From positions 1 through 64,000 of the forward strand of contig JBQTKD010000009.1 of the NCBI GenBank assembly GCA_052386455.1: a DNA stretch of 64,000 bases, given 5' to 3'. The DNA is from JBQTKD01 sp052386455 (GTDB lineage Bacteria > Actinomycetota > Actinomycetes > Sporichthyales > Sporichthyaceae). Each line of letters begins with the position of its first letter. Position 1 is the first letter of the stretch. Made by a program: the position numbers and the translations under genes. This document shows, in pieces, positions 25,284 to 34,317 of this stretch. The notes beneath the pieces are model-generated. The model saw only the letters and a program-made list of their open reading frames with translations, did not search any database and had not been told where the DNA came from.

Positions 25284-26081
25284 ATGACCCCCCACACCCG
25301 CACTCCCGCCTTCGCGGCGGCCGCGGTCGCGCTCGTCGGCGCGATCGCGTTCGGCGGCCAACTGCTGCCGAACATGGCCGAGCCCAGCGCCGCCGCGCTG
25401 GTACCCGCCGTCGACCCGACGCCGGGCACGACGACGAACAACTACTACGGCCCCGGCACGAACCCGTTCGGTCCGGGCTACGGGTACAACAACCCGTTCG
25501 GCTTCGGCTACGCGAACCCCTACGGCTTTGGCAACCCGTACGGCTCGGGCTTCCGCAACGGCAGCCCGTACGGGTACGGAAATCCCTACGGGTACGGCAA
25601 CTTCGGCTACGGCCAGCAGTTCGGGTACCGGCCGTACGGGTACGGCCAACCGTTCGGCTACCCGCAGCCCTACGCCGCCGTCCCGCCTTCCGGCACCCGC
25701 GCCTACGCGGCACCCGTGCTGCCGCAGTCGCCGATGATGGGGGGGCCGTCGACGATGGCGGTGGTGCCACAGTCGGCGCCCGGCGAGAGCCGCCTGCGCC
25801 TGTACGGCTGCACCCCGTACACGACCGAGGTCGGCGTTCCGCCCACGCTGTACTGCAGCGCGGACCAGGCCGAGGCGGCGCTGACCGCCGGACCCACCGG
25901 GTCGACCGCCCCCGGCACCGGCACCACGCCGGGCTACGTGCCCTACGCCAACCCCACCACGGCGCCGCAAACCTTCGGCACCCCGGCACCCGGCGCCACG
26001 CAGCCCCTCCGGCCGGGCGTGCAGCCGGGCACCGGCGCCGCACCGGCCGCGACCACCGCGCCCGCCCCACGCTTCCAGTGA
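25284..26081 (+). CDS. Secreted Tyr/Gly/Pro/Asn-rich repeat protein 2
   Basis: 265 aa, paralogue of the preceding gene. It has the same N-terminus (FAAAAVALVGAIAFGGQLLPNM) and the same TTTNNYYGPGTNPFG start of the mature part. A GYGY/NPYGYG region (about 55-130) is followed by the same two-cysteine patch (RLYGCTPYTTEV...TLYCSADQA) and a Pro/Thr tail. Start ATG at 25284 after GGTGACCCC, a leader shared with the next gene. The very high Tyr and Gly content suggests pi-stacking or cross-linkable material outside the cell. Confidence 0.68.
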   Translation: MTPHTRTPAFAAAAVALVGAIAFGGQLLPNMAEPSAAALVPAVDPTPGTTTNNYYGPGTNPFGPGYGYNNPFGFGYANPYGFGNPYGSGFRNGSPYGYGNPYGYGNFGYGQQFGYRPYGYGQPFGYPQPYAAVPPSGTRAYAAPVLPQSPMMGGPSTMAVVPQSAPGESRLRLYGCTPYTTEVGVPPTLYCSADQAEAALTAGPTGSTAPGTGTTPGYVPYANPTTAPQTFGTPAPGATQPLRPGVQPGTGAAPAATTAPAPRFQ

Positions 26082-26108
26082 GCTCGGCCCCGACGATCAG
26101 GTGACCCC

Positions 26109-27020
26109 ATGAACCCGCACACCCGCCGCCGCCTCGCCACCGCCGGTTCCGGCACGGCACTGCTCGCCGCGCTCGCCAGCGGCGTCCTCGCCTTCCAGGC
26201 GCCGGCCGCCGTCGGCGCAACGGAATCGCCCAGCCCCGCGCAGTCCCCCGCCGCGGTGCCCAGCGCCACGCCGCCGGGTACCGCCAGTGCGTCGCCGAGC
26301 GCGAGCGCAAGCCCGTCGGCGGCCGGCACCGCAACGCCGAGCCCCGCCCCGACCGGTCGGCCGATACCGGCGCCCTACCCGGTCCCGTATCCGATGCCCT
26401 ACCCGGTACCGGGCTACGGCCAGTTCGACGGCAACCTCGGCGAGGGCGACGGGCAGCTCTACCTCAACCCGCCGGCCCTGCCGCAGTGGGCGCTCGCCCC
26501 GGCCCCCCCGAGCTACCGCATGTACGGCTGTGAGATGTACCCGAACGTTCCCGGCACCCCGGTGACGTACTACTGCCGCCCGGAGATCGTGCCGCCCGCC
26601 GGGATGCAGCCCCAGCTACAGCCCTACGGGGCAGTGCCCCCGCAGCCCTACGGGGCAGTCCCGCCGCAGCCCGGCGTGCCGTTCCCGCCGCAGAGCCAGG
26701 GTGTGCGACCCATGACGCCGGGTCAGTTCCCATCCCAGGGAGGGCTTCCGCCGCAGGGCCAGTTCCCGGCTCCGCCGCCGTTCGCACCCCAGGGGCCCGC
26801 CGCCACGCAGGCGCCGGCCGTTCCCTCGGCACCCGGCGGCGCGCCGCTCGGCGGGCTGCCGATGTCCGGACCCGGCACGGACCCCGCCAACCCAACGCTG
26901 CGCGCCTCCGTGGCCGGAGGCCCGCAGACTCACCTCCTCGCCGTTGCCGGCGGCCTGGCGCTGGTCTCCGCCGCCCTGTTCCGCCTGCGTCTGGCGAAGA
27001 CTGCGGGGCTGTCGAGGTAA
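26109..27020 (+). CDS. Secreted Pro-rich repeat protein 3 with C-terminal membrane anchor
   Basis: 303 aa. A signal peptide (GTALLAALASGVLAFQAPAAVG), a Ser/Pro/Ala linker, YPVPYPMPYPVPGYG, then the shared cysteine patch (YRMYGCEMYPNVPG(x3)TYYCRPEI), PYGAVPPQ repeats and a Pro/Gln-rich stalk. It differs from its two paralogues in ending with a hydrophobic helix (HLLAVAGGLALVSAALF) and basic tail, so it may be tethered in the membrane. No LPxTG motif precedes the helix. AGGTGA lies before the ATG. Last gene of the pilin operon. Confidence 0.68.
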   Translation: MNPHTRRRLATAGSGTALLAALASGVLAFQAPAAVGATESPSPAQSPAAVPSATPPGTASASPSASASPSAAGTATPSPAPTGRPIPAPYPVPYPMPYPVPGYGQFDGNLGEGDGQLYLNPPALPQWALAPAPPSYRMYGCEMYPNVPGTPVTYYCRPEIVPPAGMQPQLQPYGAVPPQPYGAVPPQPGVPFPPQSQGVRPMTPGQFPSQGGLPPQGQFPAPPPFAPQGPAATQAPAVPSAPGGAPLGGLPMSGPGTDPANPTLRASVAGGPQTHLLAVAGGLALVSAALFRLRLAKTAGLSR

Positions 27021-27052
27021 GCGACGAGCGAGATCGAACGGCCAGAATTCGC

Positions 27053-27066
27053 TGGCACCGGTGCCA
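27053..27066. terminator. 14-bp palindrome between convergent operons
   Basis: TGGCACCGGTGCCA is a perfect palindrome in the 162-bp gap between the rightward pilin operon and the leftward pilT operon. It could act as a short bidirectional terminator stem. No U-run. Nothing else was recognised in 27021-27182. Confidence 0.35.
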
Positions 27067-27182
27067 ACGATGGGGAAGACTCGCCGTGTTCCTGCAAGTG
27101 TGATGGCCTCGAGCAGGACCGGCACTCCAGGCCGATCATACGGGCCGGCGTCCCTGACGACGGTCCGCGAAAGACGAGTCAG

Positions 27183-28358
27183 CTAACGCATCCGGCGGCG
27201 CTCCCGAAAGCCCGGATCGCCCACGGGTTCGGCTTCTGACGGGTCGTAGGGCTTTTCGATCTCGGCCGGGTAGAGGCTGTGCGCGCACGCCTCGTCGTAG
27301 TCGACGAGCCCCTGCGCGATCAGACCGTTCAGCGAGGTCTCCAGCGTCTGCATGCCTTCGCGCGAGCCGGTGAGAATGATGTTGCGGATCTGGCGGGTCT
27401 TGCCCTCGCGCACCAGGTTTCGCACCGCCTGGGTGGCCTGCAGGATGTCGTGCGCGGCGACCCGGCCACCGCCCAGACGCGGGATCAGCAGCTGGTGCAG
27501 CACCCCGCACAGGGTGTGCGCGAGCTGCAGGCGGATCTGCGGCTGCCGGTCCGCGGGGAACACGTCGACGATGCGGTCGAAGGTCTGCGACGTGTCGTTG
27601 GTGTGCAGGGTCGCGAAGACGAGGTGGCCGGTTTCGGCGATGGTCAGGGCCGCCTGGATCGACTCCGGGTCGCGCATTTCGCCGATGAGGACGACGTCGG
27701 GGTCTTCACGCAGAACGGCCCGCAGTCCGTCGGAGAAGGACCGGGTGTCCGTGCCCACCTCGCGCTGGTTGATCGCCCCGCGCTTGTGCTTGTGCACGTA
27801 TTCGATGGGGTCTTCGATCGTCACAATGTGCCGCGGCTGGTTCGCGTTGATCTCGTTGAGCATCGCGGCCAGCGTGGTCGACTTTCCGGAGCCGGTGGGG
27901 CCGGTGACCAGCACCAGCCCACGGGGCAGGGTGGTCCACTCGCGCACCGAGTACGGCAGCCGCAGATCGTCCATCGTCGGCACCTGCAGCGGCAACATAC
28001 GCAGCGCGAGGGCGGCGGTGCCCTTCTGCAGGAACGCGTTGCCACGCAGCCGGGCCTGGCCGCGCCAGGTGATGGCGAAGTCCGCCTGCCCGACGCTGTA
28101 GAGCACGTTCGTCATCCTCGGCCCGAGCAGCGTGGTGACGAGGTTGTGCGACTCCTCGGCGCTGAGCGGCTCCGACGGAGACGGCTGCAGCTTGCCGTCC
28201 AGGCGCAGCAGCGGCGGGGCGCCCACGGTCAGCAACAGGTCCGAACCGCGGCGTTCCCAGAGGGTGTTCAGACAGTCGTCGACGAACGGCGGAATGTCCT
28301 GCGCGCTGAGTTCGGCGGTACCGAGAGTCTTCAGGTCCTCGTTCGGCGCTTCGATCAT
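27183..28358 (-). CDS. pilT: Type IV pilus retraction ATPase PilT
   Basis: 391 aa, normal length. Motifs: Walker A GPTGSGKSTT (about 155), Asp box IVTIEDPIEYVH, Walker B DVVLIGEMRD, His box FATLHTND, and no zinc motif, which separates it from PilB. It drives pilus disassembly and twitching. It is the last gene of the leftward operon; the ATG at 28358 overlaps the preceding stop by four bases (ATGA), which rules out the ATG four codons upstream. Presence of PilT means retractile fibres rather than a static pseudopilus are possible. Confidence 0.95.
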   Translation of the reverse strand: MIEAPNEDLKTLGTAELSAQDIPPFVDDCLNTLWERRGSDLLLTVGAPPLLRLDGKLQPSPSEPLSAEESHNLVTTLLGPRMTNVLYSVGQADFAITWRGQARLRGNAFLQKGTAALALRMLPLQVPTMDDLRLPYSVREWTTLPRGLVLVTGPTGSGKSTTLAAMLNEINANQPRHIVTIEDPIEYVHKHKRGAINQREVGTDTRSFSDGLRAVLREDPDVVLIGEMRDPESIQAALTIAETGHLVFATLHTNDTSQTFDRIVDVFPADRQPQIRLQLAHTLCGVLHQLLIPRLGGGRVAAHDILQATQAVRNLVREGKTRQIRNIILTGSREGMQTLETSLNGLIAQGLVDYDEACAHSLYPAEIEKPYDPSEAEPVGDPGFRERRRMR

Positions 28359-28852
28359 GGAAGGGGGCATCCCGTCGGTACGTCGGTCACGCTTCGGCGC
28401 AGCAACTGCAGGCTCAGCGTGTCCGCGCCCACATCTGCCGCCCGCAGGGTCAGGGTCAACTGGGACGTGGGCGCGACGGTCCCGCCGGGACATTCCATCA
28501 TTCGCGTGGCGGTGAGCAGCACCTGGTCGCCCGAGGCCGTGCAGGCGAGTTCGACCTTGATGGCGGGCACGCCCGCCGCGGCGTCGGCGAGACCGTCGAC
28601 GTCGTCGACCGGCTGCTTCCAGTTCTCGGCCGGGCAGCGGTTCCCGGCCCCGCGCACCGAGTCCAGGCCCGCTGCGGCGGCGATGTCGAGCGCGTTCGCG
28701 TAGCGCTGCTCCAGGGAGAGGACCTCGTCCGACTTCGAGGTCGCGAAACCGATCTTCGCGACGCCGAGGGACGCCACCGACAGGACCATCACGATCGTCA
28801 GCACGAACAGGAGCGACGCTCCGCGATCGGAGGTGTCCCACCGGCGCGTCAC
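28355..28852 (-). CDS. PilX-like minor prepilin
   Basis: 165 aa. The N-terminus TSDRGASLLFVLTIVMVLSV has a Gly-Ala junction and a hydrophobic helix like PilX/GspK N-termini, and lacks the +5 Glu, a known feature of tip-complex proteins. The remainder has Cys pairs (NRCPAENW, ELACTASG, MMECPGG). Start GTG overlaps the upstream stop (GTGA). Expected to belong to the initiation or tip complex with the two preceding minor pilins. Confidence 0.7.
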   Translation of the reverse strand: MTRRWDTSDRGASLLFVLTIVMVLSVASLGVAKIGFATSKSDEVLSLEQRYANALDIAAAAGLDSVRGAGNRCPAENWKQPVDDVDGLADAAAGVPAIKVELACTASGDQVLLTATRMMECPGGTVAPTSQLTLTLRAADVGADTLSLQLLRRSVTDVPTGCPLP

Positions 28853-29697
28853 GTCAGCCGCCGGGTGACGGTGAGCCGAAGTTCGCCTGCACCGAGTTCG
28901 CCGCAGGCGATGCCCTTGAGCGGGACGCAGACGTCGAAGACGCTCGGCGAGTAGACGACCACGGTGTCGACGGGCCAGGCGGAGGCGGCGCGATTGGGCC
29001 GGGCGAGCTCCAGTTGGTCGCCGCCCCACCCACCGATGAACACCGCCGTTTCCTCGCCGATGCGCACGCGCTCGGCGGTCGGGTCGGAGTAGTCGGGAAT
29101 GGAGGCGGGACCGGTCGTCGGAGTGCCGGGGAACGCCGCGATCGCATCCACGTCCGACGGCAGTTCTTGCGTGAGCCTCCCACCGCCACCACACCCGTTG
29201 CCGGGCTCGCGGAAGTTGCAGCGCACCACGACCTGCGCGCCCGTGCCCGTCCAGCGGGCCATCTCCTCCCCTGCCGGGGCGACGGCGCCGAAGGTCTGGC
29301 CGTCGCGGAGGCACTGGGTACGGCGCAGCGAGGTGTAGGCGGTACCGGACCGGGAGGTCGTCTCCGCGGTGTAGTACACGATCACGTCGCCGGGTTCGGT
29401 GTTCTGGACCGGGTCGAGGAGGCTGGCCTGCGTCCACAGCACCGCAACGCCGGGCGCGGCCGGCGTGCACGGGAAGCCGGTGGTGCCGGTGGCCGCGGAA
29501 TCGCGCAGGTCGGCCTGCAGCCGCGACTGCAGCGCGATCCGCTGCGCGGAGTCGATCAGCTTGGACCCGGACTCGGCCTGCTTGCCGAAGCTCACGGCGC
29601 CGACGCCCATGAACAGCACGCTGACGGTGCCGAGAATCGCGAGCACGACGAGGATCTCGATCAGCGACAGCCCGGCGTCGCGGGCGCGGGCCTTCAC
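28849..29697 (-). CDS. Minor prepilin (PilW/GspJ-like)
   Basis: 282 aa. Class III leader KARARDAG, cleavage before Leu in GLSLIEILVVLAILGTVSV, Glu at +5. The large globular part has several cysteines (FPCTPAA, RTQCLRDG, VVRCNFREPGNGCGGGG, DVCVPLKGIACGE). Length and position between two other minor pilins fit a PilW/GspJ-type subunit. GTG start with GTGA overlap. Confidence 0.75.
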   Translation of the reverse strand: MKARARDAGLSLIEILVVLAILGTVSVLFMGVGAVSFGKQAESGSKLIDSAQRIALQSRLQADLRDSAATGTTGFPCTPAAPGVAVLWTQASLLDPVQNTEPGDVIVYYTAETTSRSGTAYTSLRRTQCLRDGQTFGAVAPAGEEMARWTGTGAQVVVRCNFREPGNGCGGGGRLTQELPSDVDAIAAFPGTPTTGPASIPDYSDPTAERVRIGEETAVFIGGWGGDQLELARPNRAASAWPVDTVVVYSPSVFDVCVPLKGIACGELGAGELRLTVTRRLT

Positions 29698-31319
29698 AGC
29701 TGCCTCGGCGGCGGCGCGTACGCGACCGGCAGCTGCGGCGGCACCGGCGGCACCGGCGGCAGCGGGTCGCCGGGAGTGGCCGGGGGACCGGCCACCGGCA
29801 TCGGCCGACAGGAGGTCGCGTCGCCGACGTTGCGGGCGTCTCCCGTCCATTCGGCGCTCGCCCAGTAGTCCCCGGGGGCAAGCCCGGCGAACGTGGTGGT
29901 CGCCTGGCCGCCGTTCATCGCAACGGTGGCCTCGACTCCGGGCACCGGGGTGGCGCAGTCCGCGGTGCCGAAAACCCGGAAGGTGACGAGGCCGGGGTTG
30001 CCGGCCTGCCCCTGCCAGCCTTGGACGAGCGCGGCGCTCAGCCGCGGGCCCTCGGGCAGCGGGTCGATCCGAAGGCCGAGTTCGCTGGGTGCGCGGACCC
30101 GCAGCAGTTGGCCGTCGCGGCATTCCTGACGCAGCGGCAGATGCCCGACGTCGCCGCCGTAGGCCGCGCTGAGCACGTAGTCCCCGAAGTCTTCGTACAT
30201 CGACGGATCGACTCGGAACGCCCATGCGCCGTCCTGCGCGGGCTGGATCGGCGCGAGCTCGCGCGCCTGGCCGGTGGTGCACGGGTCGCCCGGTGCGCCG
30301 GGGGCGAGACCGTGCAGGGTGAGCCGGATGCTGCCCGGCACGACGTTCCCGAGCCGCAGCTGCGACTGGTACACGGCCACGCCACCGGGTTCGACGGTCA
30401 GCTGCGGAAGCTCGATCTCGGCCTTTTCCAGCGGAATCTCTCGGCCCGGCCCACCGCAGGGGGTGCTGGAGGGGTCCACCTCGGCGCCACCGAGATAGGT
30501 GGCCCGCCAGCGGTAGGTGCCGGGCTCGTCGTCGTAGGCCGCGGCGATGTCGAACATCGGCACGGTGACCTCGGCCCGCCTGTCGGAGAAGTCGAGGTCG
30601 CCGGTCTGCAGCAGCGCCCGCCTCGGCGCGCGCACGGCCTTGGCCGACGGATTGGCCGAAGCGTCGGCCGGGTCCTTCAGGGTCTGCCACAGGGCGTTGC
30701 GGCATTCGGGGTCGCTCGGGGCGAACACCGCGAAGCGCACTGTCCCCTCCGGTGCCGGGGCGCTGCCCGGAGACGAGACGGACAGCGCGAAGTTCCCGAG
30801 GGTCGCCGGGGTCGTCGTCGCGTCGACGACGGCTTCGGACCCGTCGGTGGTGGTCCGGGACTTGGTGAACACGATCTGCTGGACCGCGCCCCCCGGCCCC
30901 TCCGCCTTGACGGTGACCCGCTGCAGCCGCTGGGTTGCCCGGTCACAGCCGTCGGCGACGAATCCGGTGCCGTTCCAGCCGACGACCTCGGTGACCGTCA
31001 GCCGATAGCGCCGATCCGCCGGCGGGGTCTGCTCCGTGTAGCCCTCGCGCTCGTCGACCATCCTGTCGAGGGCCGGCTGATAGTCGCCCAGCCCCGCACA
31101 CGGCTCGAAGCGCAGGCTTTCCGCGCTCGAGAGCTCTGCGATGGAGGAGGCCAGGGTCCGCGCCCGCTCCGTGCCGTCCTGCCGTTCGGCGTTCAGCCAC
31201 GCAGCGGCCAGGACCCCCAGGAACACGACGCCCGCCGAGCCCATCAGGGCGACCGCCATGACGAGCTCGAGAAGGGTCTCTCCCCGGTCGCGGCAGTGCC
31301 GGCGCCGCCGCACGGTCAT
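29694..31319 (-). CDS. Large minor prepilin (PilV-like) with Ig-like repeats
   Basis: 541 aa, more than twice the usual minor-pilin size. The leader ends RDRG; the mature start ETLLELVMAVALMG has Glu at +1 and +5, so the exact cut may be atypical. Residues about 50-175 are pilin-like. Three Ig-like units follow, each opening with a pattern such as EGTVRFAVFAPSDPEC, GSIRLTLHGLAPG or GLVTFRVFGTADC and closing with GxY-type strands (PGTYRWRATYLGG, FGDYVLSAAYGGD, PGDYWASAEWTGD). It ends in a Pro-rich tail. It could be a tip adhesin. ATGA overlap with the VirB4-like gene directly upstream joins pilin and T4SS-like genes in one operon. Confidence 0.75.
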   Translation of the reverse strand: MTVRRRRHCRDRGETLLELVMAVALMGSAGVVFLGVLAAAWLNAERQDGTERARTLASSIAELSSAESLRFEPCAGLGDYQPALDRMVDEREGYTEQTPPADRRYRLTVTEVVGWNGTGFVADGCDRATQRLQRVTVKAEGPGGAVQQIVFTKSRTTTDGSEAVVDATTTPATLGNFALSVSSPGSAPAPEGTVRFAVFAPSDPECRNALWQTLKDPADASANPSAKAVRAPRRALLQTGDLDFSDRRAEVTVPMFDIAAAYDDEPGTYRWRATYLGGAEVDPSSTPCGGPGREIPLEKAEIELPQLTVEPGGVAVYQSQLRLGNVVPGSIRLTLHGLAPGAPGDPCTTGQARELAPIQPAQDGAWAFRVDPSMYEDFGDYVLSAAYGGDVGHLPLRQECRDGQLLRVRAPSELGLRIDPLPEGPRLSAALVQGWQGQAGNPGLVTFRVFGTADCATPVPGVEATVAMNGGQATTTFAGLAPGDYWASAEWTGDARNVGDATSCRPMPVAGPPATPGDPLPPVPPVPPQLPVAYAPPPRQL

Positions 31320-32833
31320 CGCGGCGCGGCCGGCCGGCGGCGGATGGCCGCGTCGGTCTCGTACCGGACCAGCTCGGCCTCGGTCAGCATCATTTGGGTA
31401 GGCACCCCTAACCTGTGGCCGATTTTCACCAACAGCTTGCCACGCCCGGGGTGCGGTGTGTCGAGTCCCTCGACGGCCGTTCCGGTCGGGGCCGCCCAGC
31501 TGGCGACCAGGCGCATCTCCTCGCCCGTAAGAGGACGTCGCTCCGCGACGGCCGCCAGTTCCTTCGGCGAGCTCGCGCCGAGCAGGACGGTGTCGCACCG
31601 TTCCATCAGCCCGGCGGCCTTGGCGCGGTCGGCGGGGTTGGGCAGGGCCTCGAGGTCGCGCAGCGAGTGGGTGATCATCATCGTGACCGCGCCCTTGGCG
31701 CGGTTCAGGCGGGTGAGGGCGTCGAAGGAGTCGACCATCCCGGTTCCGGCCCGCAGCGCACGCCACAGCTCGTCGAGGCAGACGACCATCGGGCGGTTGT
31801 CCAGACCGAGCGCGGCGGCGGCGTCGAGGGTGCCGTAGGTGTAGGCCCAGCCGGCCATCATCCCGGCGGCGACGACGTGGTCCCCGGCGGGCAGCAGCGC
31901 GGACAGGTCGACGCTGATCGCGCGGGCGTCGAGGTCGAGGCGGACGCTCGTCGGCCCGTCGAACAGACCCGCCAGCGGGCCCGAGCAGAGGTTCTCCAGG
32001 CCGAACACGACCTGGCCGGTGACCTTCCACGCCTCGGCCCGGTCGGGTACCTGCAGCGCGGTGCAGAGCGACTCCGGCGGATTGCGGAGCAGTGCGATCA
32101 CGTCGGGGATGACGGGGTCCGCGCCGCCGGCGTGCGCGGCGGTGACGATCCGAACAGCGGCCTCCAGCGCGTACCGCTCGGCTGCGTCCGGGCGGCGGTC
32201 CAGACCGTTGGGCCCGGACAGCAGCGCGATCAGGAGCTCGCTGCGCCGGGCGGCGATCTCGACGGTCAGCGTCTCGCGGGCCGCCTCGTCGAGCCGCGGC
32301 AGGGCGCGGCCGAGCGGTCCGGCGTCCAGCGGGTTGATCCGGTCCAGGCCGCGGCCGATCCGGATGACCTGCCCGTCCAGCGCCCGCGCAACGGTCGAGT
32401 ACTCGCCCTTCGCGTCGCCGGGATTCAGCGCCCGATAGCCGAGCGCCGCCAGGCCGATCATCAGGCGCTTCGCGCACGCGGACTTGCCGACGCCGGGCGA
32501 GGCCTGAATCCACACGCCGGGGTTGGCGGTCATGGTGCCGACCCAGCCGGGCGGGTCCAGGCACACGAGTTCGTTGGTGAGCAGGTCTCGGCCCAGCGGC
32601 ACGCCGGTCGGCGGAAGCCCGTTGGCCTGCACGAACGGGAACAGCCCGGCGACCTGGTTGGTGGTGCCGAGGTACTGCTGCCCGCCGTCCACGTGCCCGG
32701 CCCGGCCCTGGCCGCGCCCGGCCCAGCCGTTCGTGCCGGCGACCGGCACCTTCGTCTCCTTGCGGGGCGCGACGATTTTCGCGCCGGGATGCACGCTCTC
32801 CCGCCGCAGCTGCTTCTTCATGCGCCGGTTCAT
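31316..32833 (-). CDS. VirB4/TraC-like T4SS ATPase
   Basis: 505 aa. P-loop ATPase of the VirB4/HerA type used by actinobacterial conjugation-like systems: Walker A ASPGVGKSACAKR (about 110), Walker B MVVCLDELWRAL (about 325), a MMITHSLRDL sensor-like segment and an arginine-rich end. It is shorter than full VirB4 because the N-terminal half is supplied by the separate SCO6880-like gene just upstream. Such ATPases energise substrate or pilin extraction in T4SS. ATGA overlaps on both sides; its downstream neighbour is a minor pilin. Confidence 0.85.
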   Translation of the reverse strand: MNRRMKKQLRRESVHPGAKIVAPRKETKVPVAGTNGWAGRGQGRAGHVDGGQQYLGTTNQVAGLFPFVQANGLPPTGVPLGRDLLTNELVCLDPPGWVGTMTANPGVWIQASPGVGKSACAKRLMIGLAALGYRALNPGDAKGEYSTVARALDGQVIRIGRGLDRINPLDAGPLGRALPRLDEAARETLTVEIAARRSELLIALLSGPNGLDRRPDAAERYALEAAVRIVTAAHAGGADPVIPDVIALLRNPPESLCTALQVPDRAEAWKVTGQVVFGLENLCSGPLAGLFDGPTSVRLDLDARAISVDLSALLPAGDHVVAAGMMAGWAYTYGTLDAAAALGLDNRPMVVCLDELWRALRAGTGMVDSFDALTRLNRAKGAVTMMITHSLRDLEALPNPADRAKAAGLMERCDTVLLGASSPKELAAVAERRPLTGEEMRLVASWAAPTGTAVEGLDTPHPGRGKLLVKIGHRLGVPTQMMLTEAELVRYETDAAIRRRPAAPR

Positions 32834-34317
32834 CGCGACGCCTTCCGCGAGGCCTTGCTGTACGGCGGGTGCACCCCGGTCGGCAGACCGACGGCGAAGG
32901 CGGCGGCCTGGCCGTAGTGACACAGCCTCAGTTTGATCCGGCTCGCGCCTGCGGCGTGCTCCACCTCGGCCTTGGCTGCGGGCAGGTCGGCCGGGTCCAG
33001 GACGGTGGTGGTGACGAACAGCGAGAACTGCACCAGCCCCGCGCCGGCGGCCTCCTCCTCGGCGGCGCCGTGGGCGAGGACGCGGTCCGAGCGCTCGCGG
33101 GCGGTCTCGTCGCGCTTGGTCCGCGCCCGGTAGGCGGCGCGGGCCTCGACGGCGGTGCGCTCCTTCTGCAGCAGCGACCCGGCCTCCTCGCGGTCCAGCA
33201 CCCGGTAGAGCAGCGTGACGCGGCGAGTGAACCGGCCCGGCGAGAGCAGGCGCAACAGGACGTTGCCGGCGACGCGCTGGCGCGGCGCCTCGAGCATCGC
33301 CCAGCTCATGGAGACCGCGCCGTCGTGCAGGTACCGGTCCGGTTCTTCCTTCGCCCCGGCCGGGCCCGCCAGGCCCCACAGCGGCGTGTCCGCGAGGTCT
33401 TCCCAGGCCTCGGACGCGACCCGGCGCGACGAGGGGTCGAACGCGGAGCGGACCATGCGGGCCAGGTCCGCGGCGCCGGCGGCGCGCAGCACCTCGACCC
33501 CGGATCCGGCGGGGTTCAGGCTCTCGAGCACGCGCAGGGTCGCGGCGACGCCGTCGGCGAGTTCCGCGATCCGCTCGCCGGAGCGGGTCGGGTCCACGGT
33601 GAGGGTCAGGCGGGTCGAGACCCGCGCGGCCCCGGCCGGGGTGGCGCCGACGAGCGCGGCCATGACCTCGCTCGCCCACACCGGAGCGTTCGGGTCCAGG
33701 CGATCGGCGAGGTCGCGCTCCAGCGAGTGCCCGGCGTCCGGCGTGGTCTCCACGGTGACGGCGGCCCAGCGGATCGCGGGAACGTCGGCGAAGGAGGCGA
33801 GCATCGCGCCCCAGGAGGACACGTACCCGTCGGAGGTGTCGCGGTCCGAGAGCAGCGTCCCGGCCGAGGACAGCAGCATGGTCACCGACATCAGGCCGGT
33901 GCGCTTGTCCCAGACCATGCCGCAGCGGGCGCGGCCGGGGATCTCGACGTCGAGAAGTTCGGTGGTCGCGAGGATGCCGGGCAGCGATCCGGCGCGCGGC
34001 CAGGGCAGCAGCACCGAGCCGCGGTACGTGGTCTCGCCGCGCCCGGCGGCGCGGCGGTAGCGCTCCTTGGCGATGAGGTGGTCCAGAAGCGGAACGCCGT
34101 CGTAGCGCCACAGCAGCACCGCCATCACGGGCAGGACCACCGGCATGAGCATCACCGCGGCACCCACCCCGGCAAGCGCGGCGGCCGCGGTCTCCAGCGC
34201 GACGAGCAGGATCACCCCGCCGCTGGCCCGCGGGTCGAGGTTGCCCAGCCCGAGGCCCTTCGTGCGGCGCCAGCCACCGTAGGTCCGGACCGTGCTCGCT
34301 TCGGCGATCGCCGTCAT
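32830..34317 (-). CDS. SCO6880-family T4SS-like protein
   Basis: 495 aa. Two membrane segments near the N-terminus (about 33-70; GGVILLVALETAAAALAGVGAAV... split by a short turn) are followed by a large cytoplasmic part resembling the N-terminal half of VirB4 and PrgI-associated proteins (WDKRTGLMSVTMLLSSAG, YLHDGAVSMSWAMLEAPRQ, RRVTLLYRVLDREEA). In Streptomyces SCO6880-type genes lie directly before a VirB4 ATPase, as here. Likely partner of that ATPase at the membrane. Confidence 0.75.
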   Translation of the reverse strand: MTAIAEASTVRTYGGWRRTKGLGLGNLDPRASGGVILLVALETAAAALAGVGAAVMLMPVVLPVMAVLLWRYDGVPLLDHLIAKERYRRAAGRGETTYRGSVLLPWPRAGSLPGILATTELLDVEIPGRARCGMVWDKRTGLMSVTMLLSSAGTLLSDRDTSDGYVSSWGAMLASFADVPAIRWAAVTVETTPDAGHSLERDLADRLDPNAPVWASEVMAALVGATPAGAARVSTRLTLTVDPTRSGERIAELADGVAATLRVLESLNPAGSGVEVLRAAGAADLARMVRSAFDPSSRRVASEAWEDLADTPLWGLAGPAGAKEEPDRYLHDGAVSMSWAMLEAPRQRVAGNVLLRLLSPGRFTRRVTLLYRVLDREEAGSLLQKERTAVEARAAYRARTKRDETARERSDRVLAHGAAEEEAAGAGLVQFSLFVTTTVLDPADLPAAKAEVEHAAGASRIKLRLCHYGQAAAFAVGLPTGVHPPYSKASRKASR

